Source of the DNA: an uncultured Desulfovibrio sp.
Lineage (GTDB): Bacteria > Desulfobacterota > Desulfovibrionia > Desulfovibrionales > Desulfovibrionaceae
Length of the DNA: 8,192 nucleotides
Direction: 5' to 3'
Assembly (NCBI GenBank): GCA_947177085.1
Contig: CAMWTD010000091.1
Span: forward strand, 1 to 8,192
Position numbers and translations under genes: made by a program
Notes under the pieces: generated by a model
Database searches by the model: none
What the model saw: only the letters and a program-made list of their open reading frames with translations
What the model was told of the DNA's origin: nothing
Shown: positions 1-5,471 of the stretch, one piece after another
Numbering within the stretch: the stretch's first letter is position 1
How the letters are laid out: each line of letters opens with the position of its first letter

Positions 1-593
1 ATATACATGTGGTCGGTCTTGTTGACTTATGTAAATAGCGAATTGTTGCTGACGTGGTTTTCCGGGGTGTAGTTCTCCTTGCTGCTGTAGCCGGAGACCG
101 GGGCCGTCACCTGGCAGTAGTCGAGATTGATCTGCGCCTGACGAAGCTCCGCCTTGGCGGTCTCGTAGGCGGCGCGAGCGGCGTCGCGCTCCTTCTGGGA
201 GACGGCGTTCTTCTGGTAGAGCGGGCGCACGCGCTGCCACTCGCGCTCGGCATTGATGTACTGGGCCTGCGCCTGCTGCATCCGCGCCTCGTACTGGTCG
301 CGCTCGAGCTGGAAGAGCAGTTGCCCCTCCTTCACATAGTCGCCTTCGTCATAAAGCCGCTTCTCGATGATGGCCTCCACGCGCGAGCGCACCTCCACAG
401 CGCGCGAGCCCGAGGCCTGCGCCTGGTATTCGGCGGGCCACGGCGCGTCGGCCACGGTGACTTCATACACGGCCACGGGCATCAGCGGGACCTGCCCGGC
501 CTTCTTGTCGTCGTCGCAGGCGGCAAGCGCCAACGTGAGCAGGAGCACAAGGCCCGGAAGGAGGACGGTTTTGCGGGGAAGGCGTCGAGTCAT
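1..593 (-). pseudogene. RND efflux periplasmic adaptor (AcrA/MexA-type lipoprotein), interrupted by an in-frame stop; runs off the window
   Basis: This is the N-terminal half of a membrane fusion protein, the periplasmic adaptor joining an RND inner-membrane pump to an outer-membrane channel. Visible features are a lipoprotein signal peptide with lipobox LAAC (Cys26) followed by DDDKK, much like the CDDK start of E. coli AcrA. Asp at +2 suggests inner-membrane retention. A first lipoyl half lies at about residues 69-97 (SRVEAIIEKRLYDEGDYVKE), an alpha-hairpin coiled coil at about 98-157, and the second lipoyl half begins at VTAPVSG. The start ATG (591-593) follows GGAG with 6-nt spacing. A TAA (27-29) ends the frame after 188 residues, against roughly 380-400 for the family. 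In-frame codons beyond it read VNKTDHMY, which aligns without a gap to AcrA VQQLDPIY, so this looks like a nonsense change and not a frameshift. A pump gene would be expected beyond the window. The family is certain; whether the stop is real or an error at a contig end is open. Confidence 0.75.
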
Positions 594-653
594 GGGTCAC
601 TCCGAAAAACGCGCGGCGCGCGCTGAAAAGCCACATGAAGCAAGGACATCGGA

Positions 654-697
654 CCGCCAAGGGGCGGCGTCCAGGCCTGGCGATGGGGGCGAACCCC
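654..697 (-). other. Cluster of short hairpins in the efflux adaptor leader
   Basis: Three short inverted repeats lie in tandem between the proposed promoter and the adaptor start. In the minus-strand RNA order they are GGGG-UUCG-CCCC (697-686), the palindrome CCAGGCCTGG (680-671) and CCGCC-CCUU-GGCGG (667-654). The first has a UUCG loop. Stems are only 4-5 bp, so they may be chance products of high GC, but three in 44 nt of untranslated leader could shape mRNA folding. No U tract follows, so an intrinsic terminator is not supported. Confidence 0.3.
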
Positions 698-763
698 TTT
701 TACTAAGCACATTGGCGGCGAAAATGCAAGAAAAGGCGCGCGGCAAGGGCTTGGAAGCTGCCC

Positions 764-795
764 CTGAAAATACCAAATGATTTCAGTGGGATAAA
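764..795 (-). promoter_or_regulatory. Candidate promoter with overlapping inverted repeat upstream of the efflux adaptor
   Basis: The AT-rich stretch at about 767-845 stands out from the GC-rich surroundings. On the minus strand TTTATC (790-795) is separated by 17 nt from TATTTT (767-772), with TG one base before the -10 (extended -10 form). The match to the sigma-70 consensus is only moderate. A perfect 6-bp inverted repeat, CTGAAA (764-769) and TTTCAG (781-786) with an 11-nt spacer, overlaps the proposed -10, as an operator for a local repressor would. The implied leader is about 165 nt. TTGTCA (831-836, minus strand) is an alternative -35 but has only a poor -10 at 17 nt. Confidence 0.35.
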
Positions 796-861
796 TTACC
801 GTATTCCTGTAACACAACCAAGCGTAATAATTGACAAAATTTTTCTTCTCCCAATCCAGGG

Positions 862-877
862 GACGCCCGGCCGCGTC
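862..877 (-). other. Hairpin just after the membrane-protein gene
   Basis: GACGC (862-866) and GCGTC (873-877) form a 5-bp stem with a 6-nt loop, 2 nt past the stop codon of the gene ending at 880. In minus-strand RNA no U run follows directly; the next bases are CCCCTGG, with an AT-rich stretch only 25 nt on. It could mark the 3' end of the topA transcript but does not qualify as a standard intrinsic terminator. Confidence 0.25.
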
Positions 878-879
878 GC

Positions 880-1494
880 CTACGTGTCCGGCGCGAGGCG
901 CGCGCGGACCTGGCGGGCCTGTCGGATAGCCATCTGGAGGAAGGCAACCCACCAGATGGTCGTCTTGAGGAGCTGGACGCGCTCGAAGCGGTGGCGCTCG
1001 TCCTCGGAGCGCAGGGAGGTGATCTCGAGGCTCTTTTCCACGCCGTTCTCGTCAAAAAAGACCACGCGCAGCCCCGCGCGCTGCATGTTGCGGATGGCGT
1101 CCGTGGAAAAGAGGGAGATGGTCCTGTCGGAAATTTCCGTGGCGCGGAGCGACGTGGTGAGCTGTTCCGAGCCGGTGGCAATGCCCACGGGCTGCCCGTT
1201 GACGAGCAGCTCCACGCGGGCCAGATTGGCGAGGTTGATGCGGCTCCTGATGATGACCTTGCTCTGCCGCAGCATGCGGTAATAGAACACGCCGAGCTCT
1301 TCCGAAGCGCCAATGACGACCGTGGTCTGCGTGTCCGGCGTGAAGACGCCGAGGCTCGCGGTCATGCCGGAATCGTCGGCGATCCTGCTCTTTTCCTCGG
1401 CAACGGCCTGCACGATGCGCGCGGCCTTGCGCTTGGACTCCATGAGCAGGAAAATCAGGAAGACGACGCATACCGCGCCGAGCGCGTACTCCAT
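880..1494 (-). CDS. Conserved-looking membrane-anchored protein of unknown function (204 aa)
   Basis: I do not recognise this protein. It opens with one clear hydrophobic segment (residues 4-18, ALGAVCVVFLIFLLM) followed by ESKRKAAR, so a single N-terminal anchor with the positive charges on the cytoplasmic side is likely. A short helical linker (21-40) leads to a beta-rich middle at about 50-160, with strands such as TTVVIGA, VELLVNGQPVGIATG and LRVVFFDENGVEKSLEITSL. A basic, partly hydrophobic helix at 171-198 (containing TTIWWVAFLQMAI) may be amphipathic and membrane-associated. The start ATG at 1492-1494 has GAGG 5 nt upstream. Codon use resembles that of its neighbours, so a real gene is likely. 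It lies 85 bp after the XdhC-type gene, with no clear promoter between, so it is probably the last gene of the topA transcript. The topology suggests an envelope role, but no function can be given. Confidence 0.8.
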   Translation of the reverse strand: MEYALGAVCVVFLIFLLMESKRKAARIVQAVAEEKSRIADDSGMTASLGVFTPDTQTTVVIGASEELGVFYYRMLRQSKVIIRSRINLANLARVELLVNGQPVGIATGSEQLTTSLRATEISDRTISLFSTDAIRNMQRAGLRVVFFDENGVEKSLEITSLRSEDERHRFERVQLLKTTIWWVAFLQMAIRQARQVRARLAPDT

Positions 1495-1579
1495 CCGAAC
1501 CTCGCCGGGCCGGGGAAGTTGCGGGCGTGCGCGCCCTGCCGGCCCATTCCTTAACCACTAATCCGGCGGGGCCGCGGCG

Positions 1580-2206
1580 TCAATCCTCAAGGCGGCCGCG
1601 CTGGCGACCGCCGGCGCGCGCGGCAAGGAGTTCCGCCAGCACGGGCACGGCCGAGGCCGCGGGCCCACCCATGTCGTCAAGGTCGCCTAAGCCGAGGGGG
1701 CAACGCACGGCCGCGAGCTCGGCGTCGGGCACGCCGGCCCCCCTGAGCGCCGCCCAGATACGCTCGCGCTCGGCCCGCGTGGCCCACAGGCCCACGAAGA
1801 AGGCGTGGCTCGCCAGCACGTCCTCAAGGGCGCGCGTGGCCGCGGCCTCGTCCCCGGGGAAGATGCAGACATAATGCCGTCGGCCCACGGCGCACCGCTC
1901 TACCGCCCCCTCGTCCGGCAAAAGGCGGATATAACGGCGCAGCCCGGGGATATCCGGCGCGGAACCCGATGCATCTTCAGATGTGCCGTCCCCGGCATCC
2001 GCCTCCGGCGGGGGGGCGGCCTCCCACAGGGCCATGTCCACCGCAAAGCCGCACTCGGCGGCGAGACGCCCCAGGGCCCGGGCCACGGGACCGTCGCCCA
2101 GGAGCAGGAGCACGGGAACATCCGCGCCGTCGGCCGCTTCAGCCCCGGTGGGCGTGAGCGAGAGCGGGCCGCCGTCCAGCAGCGGATGCTTTTCAACGGA
2201 GGCCAT
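1580..2206 (-). CDS. XdhC-type Rossmann-domain protein (C-terminal domain only, divergent)
   Basis: The protein (208 aa) matches the Rossmann-fold C-terminal domain of XdhC/CoxI, the chaperones that bring molybdenum cofactor to xanthine dehydrogenase-type enzymes. Evidence is a nucleotide-binding turn, LLLLGDGPVARALGRLAA (residues 33-50; Gly37, Gly39), and the family's distal block, SHAFFVGLWATRAERERIW (133-151), LRGAGVPDAEL (154-164) and CPLGLGDLDD (169-178), then AVPVLAELLAAR. The N-terminal XdhC domain with its CSGG motif is absent. The usual TH-D block after the fourth strand reads FPGDE (116-120), and the usual PIGLDIG is altered, so the classic cofactor role may be lost. A linker rich in Pro, Ala and Asp (63-86) interrupts the fold. 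The start at 2206 is chosen for its strong ribosome site; it overlaps topA by 14 bp, implying translational coupling. No molybdoenzyme gene lies nearby. Family confidence is good; function is unknown. Confidence 0.8.
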   Translation of the reverse strand: MASVEKHPLLDGGPLSLTPTGAEAADGADVPVLLLLGDGPVARALGRLAAECGFAVDMALWEAAPPPEADAGDGTSEDASGSAPDIPGLRRYIRLLPDEGAVERCAVGRRHYVCIFPGDEAAATRALEDVLASHAFFVGLWATRAERERIWAALRGAGVPDAELAAVRCPLGLGDLDDMGGPAASAVPVLAELLAARAGGRQRGRLED

Positions 2207-4478
2207 GCGCGCCTCCCGGGGCCGCCGCGCCGCCCTCGTCGCCCTCGCCGTCGGGCCGCACATAGCCGCAGCCCTTGACCGGGCAGAGCACCTTCACGCC
2301 GTCGCGGCGCTTTTTCTCCACCAGATAGGAGGAGCCGCAGCGCGGGCAGGGGCCGGGCACGGGCATGTCCCAGAGGGCGAAATCGCACTGGGGGTACTGA
2401 TCGCAGGAATAAAAGACCTTGCCGCGCCTCGTGCTCTTTTCAACCAGGGTTCCCTTGCCGCACTTGGGGCAGGCCACGCCCGTGGAGAAAGGCGCGGCGT
2501 GGTCGCACTCGGGGTAGCCCGTGCAGGCGATGAAGCGGCTGCCGGTGCGCGAGGTCTTGATGACGAGGTCACGGCCGCAGCGCGGGCACTGGCCCACCTT
2601 TTCAAACTGCGGCTTTTCCGGCGTCACGGCCTCCACCTTGCCGTCCTCGTTGCGCGCGAAATTGCTGGTGTAGCGGCATTCCGGGTAGCCCGTGCAGGCG
2701 AGGAAGGCCCCGGCCTTGCCGAACTTGATGACCAGCGGCTTGCCGCATTCCGGGCAGGGCACGTCGGTGGGGAGCCCCCCCTTGACGCTGCGCATGTTCT
2801 TGGCGGCCGCGTCCAGCGTGGGGTTGAAGTCCGCGGCGAAGGCGCGCAACAGGTCCACCCAGTCCACGCCGCCCTCGGCCACCTTGTCGAGCCCTTCCTC
2901 CATATGCGCGGTGAAGCCCACGTCCATGAGCTTGCCGAAATGTTCCACGAGCTGCCGGCAAACCACGCGGCCCAGATCCGTGGGAACGAAGCGCCGCGCC
3001 TCGAGGCGCACATAGTCGCGATCCTGCAGGGTGGTGATGATGGCCGCATAGGTGGAGGGGCGGCCGATGCCGCGGTCTTCCAGCTCCTTCACAAGGGTCG
3101 CCTCGCTGTAGCGCGCCGGCGGCTGGGTGAATTTCTGCTCCTTTTCCAGCTTTTCGAGCCGCAGGGCCTGCCCCCTGGCGAGCGGCGGCAGAAGCGCGCC
3201 GGCCTCCTCCTTCGCGCGCGGCCACGCGGCCAGATAGCCGGGGAAGAGCAGGCGCTCGCCCCTGGCCTGCCAGTGCGTGTGCCCGCAGGAGATTGCCGCC
3301 GTGGTGTCGTGGAAGCGCGCCGAGGCCATTTGCGAGGCCACGAAGCGCGACCAGATGAGGCTGTAGAGGTTGTACTGCTCAGGCGGCAGCCAGGCGCGCA
3401 CCAGGTCCGGGGTAAGCGTCACGTCCACGGGGCGGATGGCCTCGTGCGCGTCCTGCGCGCCGCCCCTGGCCTTGTAGATGCGGGCGCGCGGGGGCAGGTA
3501 TTCCTTGCCGAAATTCCCGCCGATGAAGGCCTTGGCGGCGGCGCGCGCCTCGTCGGCGATGCGCGTGGAATCCGTGCGCATATAGGTGATGAGCGCGGTG
3601 AGGCCCCGCTCGCCCAGCTCCACGCCCTCGTAGAGGCGCTGGGCGATGCTCATGGTGCGCTTGGCCCCGTAGGAGAGGCGCTGGTTGGCGGCCTGCTGGA
3701 GGGTGGAGGTGATGAAGGGCGGCTGGGGCGCGCGCTCGCGCTCCTTTTCCTCCACCTTTTCCACCACGAAGGGCTTGCCCGCAAGCGACGCCTCGAGCGC
3801 GTCGGCCTCGGCGGCGTTGCGCACCTGGGCCTTCTTGCCGGAAATTTTTGTGAGCTCGGCGCGGAAGAGCGGCGGCTCGTCCGCGGCAAGCAGCGCGTGG
3901 AAGGGCCAGTATTCCTCGGGCACGAAGGCTTCGCGCTCGGCCTCGCGCTCCACGATGAGGCGCAGCGCCACGGACTGCACCCGCCCGGCCGAGATGCCGC
4001 GCTTGATGGTTTTCCAGAGCAGCGGCGAAATTTTGTAGCCCACGAGGCGGTCGAGCACGCGCCGCGCCTGCTGCGCGTCCACCAGTTGCGCGTTGAGCTC
4101 GCGCGGATGGGCCAGGGCGTCGCGCACGGCGCGCTCGGTGATTTCGTTGAACTGGATGCGCTTGATGTCCTTGGCCTTGTCGCGGATGAGCTCGGCCACA
4201 TGCCAGGCGATGGCCTCGCCCTCGCGGTCCGGGTCGGGCGCGAGGTAGACGGTGTCCGCCTTGGCGGCGGCGGCGCGCAGGGCGCTGACCACGTCCTTCT
4301 TCTTGTCGATGATCTCGTATTGCGGCGCAAAGTCGTTGGCCTCGTCCACGCCGAGCGAGCTCGCGGGGAGGTCGCGCACATGCCCCACGCTCGCCTGCAC
4401 CGAATAGCTCGGCCCGAGGAACTTCCTGATGGTCTTCACCTTGGCGGGAGACTCCACAATGATCAGTTGCCTGGCCAT
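2193..4478 (-). CDS. topA: DNA topoisomerase I (type IA), with four C-terminal zinc ribbons
   Basis: TopA relaxes negative supercoils by cutting and passing a single strand. The 761-aa protein carries all core signatures: the TOPRIM start with catalytic Glu9 (LIIVESPAKVKTI), the acidic metal site DPDREGE (82-88), SAGRVQSVALR (163-173), the nucleophile region GLTALITYMRTDS with Tyr299, EAIRP (346-350) and GIGRPSTYA (470-478). The tail has four Cys4 ribbons: Cys575/578/595/601, 631/634/652/658, 670/673/692/698 and 711/714/732/737. E. coli TopA has three such motifs plus non-Cys ribbons, so this all-Cys set differs in detail. The tail after 740 is Gly/Ala-rich. I chose the ATG at 4476-4478 because it begins MARQLIIVESPAK as in the family; AAGGG lies 7 nt upstream. 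The frame extends to a TTG at 4535, which is not needed. It is the first gene of the minus-strand unit and overlaps the next gene by 14 bp. Confidence 0.98.
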   Translation of the reverse strand: MARQLIIVESPAKVKTIRKFLGPSYSVQASVGHVRDLPASSLGVDEANDFAPQYEIIDKKKDVVSALRAAAAKADTVYLAPDPDREGEAIAWHVAELIRDKAKDIKRIQFNEITERAVRDALAHPRELNAQLVDAQQARRVLDRLVGYKISPLLWKTIKRGISAGRVQSVALRLIVEREAEREAFVPEEYWPFHALLAADEPPLFRAELTKISGKKAQVRNAAEADALEASLAGKPFVVEKVEEKERERAPQPPFITSTLQQAANQRLSYGAKRTMSIAQRLYEGVELGERGLTALITYMRTDSTRIADEARAAAKAFIGGNFGKEYLPPRARIYKARGGAQDAHEAIRPVDVTLTPDLVRAWLPPEQYNLYSLIWSRFVASQMASARFHDTTAAISCGHTHWQARGERLLFPGYLAAWPRAKEEAGALLPPLARGQALRLEKLEKEQKFTQPPARYSEATLVKELEDRGIGRPSTYAAIITTLQDRDYVRLEARRFVPTDLGRVVCRQLVEHFGKLMDVGFTAHMEEGLDKVAEGGVDWVDLLRAFAADFNPTLDAAAKNMRSVKGGLPTDVPCPECGKPLVIKFGKAGAFLACTGYPECRYTSNFARNEDGKVEAVTPEKPQFEKVGQCPRCGRDLVIKTSRTGSRFIACTGYPECDHAAPFSTGVACPKCGKGTLVEKSTRRGKVFYSCDQYPQCDFALWDMPVPGPCPRCGSSYLVEKKRRDGVKVLCPVKGCGYVRPDGEGDEGGAAAPGGAHGLR
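2212..2217 (-). promoter_or_regulatory. Ribosome binding site inside topA that sets the XdhC-type start
   Basis: GGGAGG on the minus strand lies 5 nt before the ATG at 2204-2206 and inside the last codons of topA. The other in-frame ATG (2261-2263) has no comparable site and would give a basic N-terminal tail unlike the family. This site therefore fixes the shorter start and makes the gene dependent on ribosomes finishing topA. Confidence 0.7.
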
Positions 4479-4523
4479 GCTGTTGCCCTTTGCGGTTGCG
4501 GTTTCCACATCACACGCAGGGGC

Positions 4524-4551
4524 AAGATACGTCAAACGCCCGCTGCGTCAA
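4524..4551 (-). promoter_or_regulatory. Probable sigma-70-type promoter of topA
   Basis: On the minus strand TTGACG (4546-4551, 5 of 6 consensus) is followed after 16 nt by TATCTT (4524-4529, 4 of 6). This predicts a leader of about 40 nt before the topA ATG. TTGACG occurs a second time at 4530-4535, exactly 16 bp from the first, touching the -10. A short spacer suits a promoter sensitive to supercoiling, which would fit topA, but that is inference. Confidence 0.5.
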
Positions 4552-4577
4552 GTGCGCGGGCCCGAAATGCCGCAAGG

Positions 4578-4607
4578 TGGACAGCGGGGTCGCTTCCGGG
4601 CTATAGA
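4578..4607 (+). promoter_or_regulatory. Candidate sigma-70-type promoter of the TraT-like lipoprotein
   Basis: TGGACA (4578-4583, 5 of 6 to TTGACA) lies 18 nt before TATAGA (4602-4607, 4 of 6), in the divergent region shared with topA. Transcription would begin near 4614, leaving a GC-rich leader of about 100 nt that folds into two hairpins. Confidence 0.45.
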
Positions 4608-4613
4608 ATGGAC

Positions 4614-4661
4614 GGCGCGCGGCCACCGGGCCTTGCGCGCCGCCGCCTCCGCCCAGGCGGC
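4614..4661 (+). other. Two tandem GC hairpins in the lipoprotein leader
   Basis: The first hairpin pairs GGCGCGC (4614-4620) with GCGCGCC (4635-4641) and, inside it, GGCC (4621-4624) with GGCC (4629-4632), leaving an ACCG loop and a TT bulge. The second pairs GCCGCCT (4642-4648) with AGGCGGC (4655-4661) across a 6-nt loop. They abut each other and sit between the candidate promoter and the ribosome site. TTTT occurs at about 4671-4674, too far from the second stem for a standard terminator. Confidence 0.45.
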
Positions 4662-4716
4662 GTCCCCCGTTTTGCGGCGTCCGCGCCGACGACGGCCCCC
4701 CATCACGGAGACTGCC

Positions 4717-5325
4717 ATGCCCGCGCGACTGCCCCTGCTCACCTTCCTGACCGTCGCCGTGCTGGCCGCGGTCCTCACCTCCTGCATCCGCCAGCGCGAG
4801 GCCGAGAGCGCCGAGATCCGCGTGCTGCGCGAAGGCGCGCTCTCGCCCATCGAGCGCGGGGACGTGCCGGACAAGATGTATGTGGACGTACGTGACATGA
4901 CCGGCCGCGCCCTGCGCCTGCCCGCCCACGCCGGGCGCAGGCTCGACAGGACGCGCATCGCCCTTGTGGAAAACCCGAGCGAGGCGGGCTATATCCTCCA
5001 GGTCTCCCTGCTGGACGAGGGCACGGTAAGCCCCGAGGCGCTGGAGGAGATCGTGAAGGCGGGCTACGGAGCCCCCGCGCGCTTCTCCGGCGGCGGCGGC
5101 CACGGTCTTTTGGCCGACGTGCTCCTCGTGCAGCGCAAGGTGCCGAGCCACGCCCGCCCGAGCCGCGCCCGGCTCAAGAACATCACGAGCCGCAATGCCG
5201 TGGGCTCGAGCCAGATGCGCCTCGGCCTGCTCGTCCCCCACGAGGAGCCGCGCCACAATGCGCTGCCCACCTCTTTCGCCGACGCCCTGGCTCGGGAGCT
5301 GGGGGAGGCCCTCGGGCCGCGCTAG
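4717..5325 (+). CDS. Small outer-membrane lipoprotein, TraT-like
   Basis: This 202-aa protein has a lipoprotein signal peptide: basic MPAR, a hydrophobic core (5-20) and lipobox LTSC with acceptor Cys23. Ile at +2 favours sorting to the outer membrane. The mature part resembles TraT (surface exclusion/complement resistance) in order: an early strand MYVDVRDMTG (54-63), a helix, then ENPSEAGYILQVSLLDEGTV (85-104), corresponding to TraT SPDKAYYWIQANVL, a Gly-rich centre (125-131), a strand DVLLVQRKV (134-142), and a closing helix PTSFADALARELGEAL (184-199). The long hydrophobic Gly/Ala segment in the middle of plasmid TraT is reduced here to SGGGGHGLLA. The start ATG follows GGAG with 6-nt spacing; in-frame codons further upstream run through the topA promoter region and are not likely to be translated. 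It is divergent from topA. Assignment to TraT rests on remembered family sequence; a generic lipoprotein is the alternative. Confidence 0.75.
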   Translation: MPARLPLLTFLTVAVLAAVLTSCIRQREAESAEIRVLREGALSPIERGDVPDKMYVDVRDMTGRALRLPAHAGRRLDRTRIALVENPSEAGYILQVSLLDEGTVSPEALEEIVKAGYGAPARFSGGGGHGLLADVLLVQRKVPSHARPSRARLKNITSRNAVGSSQMRLGLLVPHEEPRHNALPTSFADALARELGEALGPR

Positions 5326-5332
5326 GGCGGCG

Positions 5333-5377
5333 CTGTCGGCATTTTGGCGCGGGCGACAGGGCGGCCGGCCCCCGGCC
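5333..5377 (+). other. Two inverted repeats between the lipoprotein and the sigma-54 promoter
   Basis: CTGTCG (5333-5338) and CGACAG (5354-5359) form a perfect 6-bp inverted repeat with a 15-nt spacer. Its centre is about 91 bp upstream of the predicted sigma-54 start, where enhancer-binding activators commonly bind. Next to it GGCCGG (5363-5368) and CCGGCC (5372-5377) make a tight hairpin with a CCC loop. This second element could instead slow transcription leaving the lipoprotein gene; no T run follows, so it is not called a terminator. Confidence 0.35.
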
Positions 5378-5409
5378 TGAAAGCCCGCGTCGCCGCCATG
5401 TTTCCCGCC

Positions 5410-5426
5410 TTGGCATCTTCCTTGCT
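5410..5426 (+). promoter_or_regulatory. Sigma-54 (RpoN) -24/-12 promoter
   Basis: The bases TTGGCATCTTCCTTGCT match the RpoN consensus TTGGCACG-N4-TTGCW at all but two positions (TC for CG). GG (5412-5413) and GC (5424-5425) are exactly 12 nt apart, as required. The predicted start is near 5437, 35 nt before the hydrolase ATG and upstream of its ribosome site. RpoN promoters need an ATP-driven activator bound upstream, so expression of the following two genes is probably conditional. No activator gene lies in the window. Confidence 0.8.
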
Positions 5427-5458
5427 ATCTCCTTCGCGCATGGCAGGTCCACCCTGCC

Positions 5459-5465
5459 GGAGGAG
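5459..5465 (+). promoter_or_regulatory. Strong ribosome binding site of the hydrolase gene
   Basis: GGAGGAG lies 6 nt before the ATG at 5472. It is among the best Shine-Dalgarno matches in the window and fixes this start, giving MAYSGWLIRPP as the N-terminus. Confidence 0.75.
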
Positions 5466-5471
5466 ATAGCG

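Noticed and set aside
686..701. GGGG-CGAA-CCCC followed by TTTT on the plus strand, resembling a terminator
   Set aside because: The stem is only 4 bp, the T run only 4, and no plus-strand transcript is expected to end there.
712..728. A second GG/GC pair with 12-nt spacing (TTGGCGGCGAAAATGCA) on the plus strand
   Set aside because: The positions outside GG and GC match sigma-54 less well, and no plus-strand gene follows for about 4 kb.
831..836. Perfect TTGACA on the plus strand
   Set aside because: It points into the 3' end of a minus-strand gene, has no acceptable -10 at 16-18 nt and no gene to drive.
2261..2263. Upstream ATG for the XdhC-type gene
   Set aside because: It has no ribosome site, adds an Arg-rich tail unlike the family, and would overlap topA by 71 bp.
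4533..4535. Upstream TTG start for topA
   Set aside because: The added 19 residues precede the conserved MARQLIIVESPAK start and would place the codon upstream of the predicted transcript start.
4429..4716. Upstream in-frame extension of the lipoprotein frame
   Set aside because: It would bury the signal peptide and lipobox inside the protein and run through the topA start and promoter region; the ATG at 4717 has a good ribosome site.
1983..4895. A 970-codon open frame on the plus strand opposite topA
   Set aside because: It is the antisense shadow of topA in high-GC DNA: low-complexity Ala/Gly/Arg/His composition and no motif. Type IA topoisomerase motifs on the other strand account for the region.
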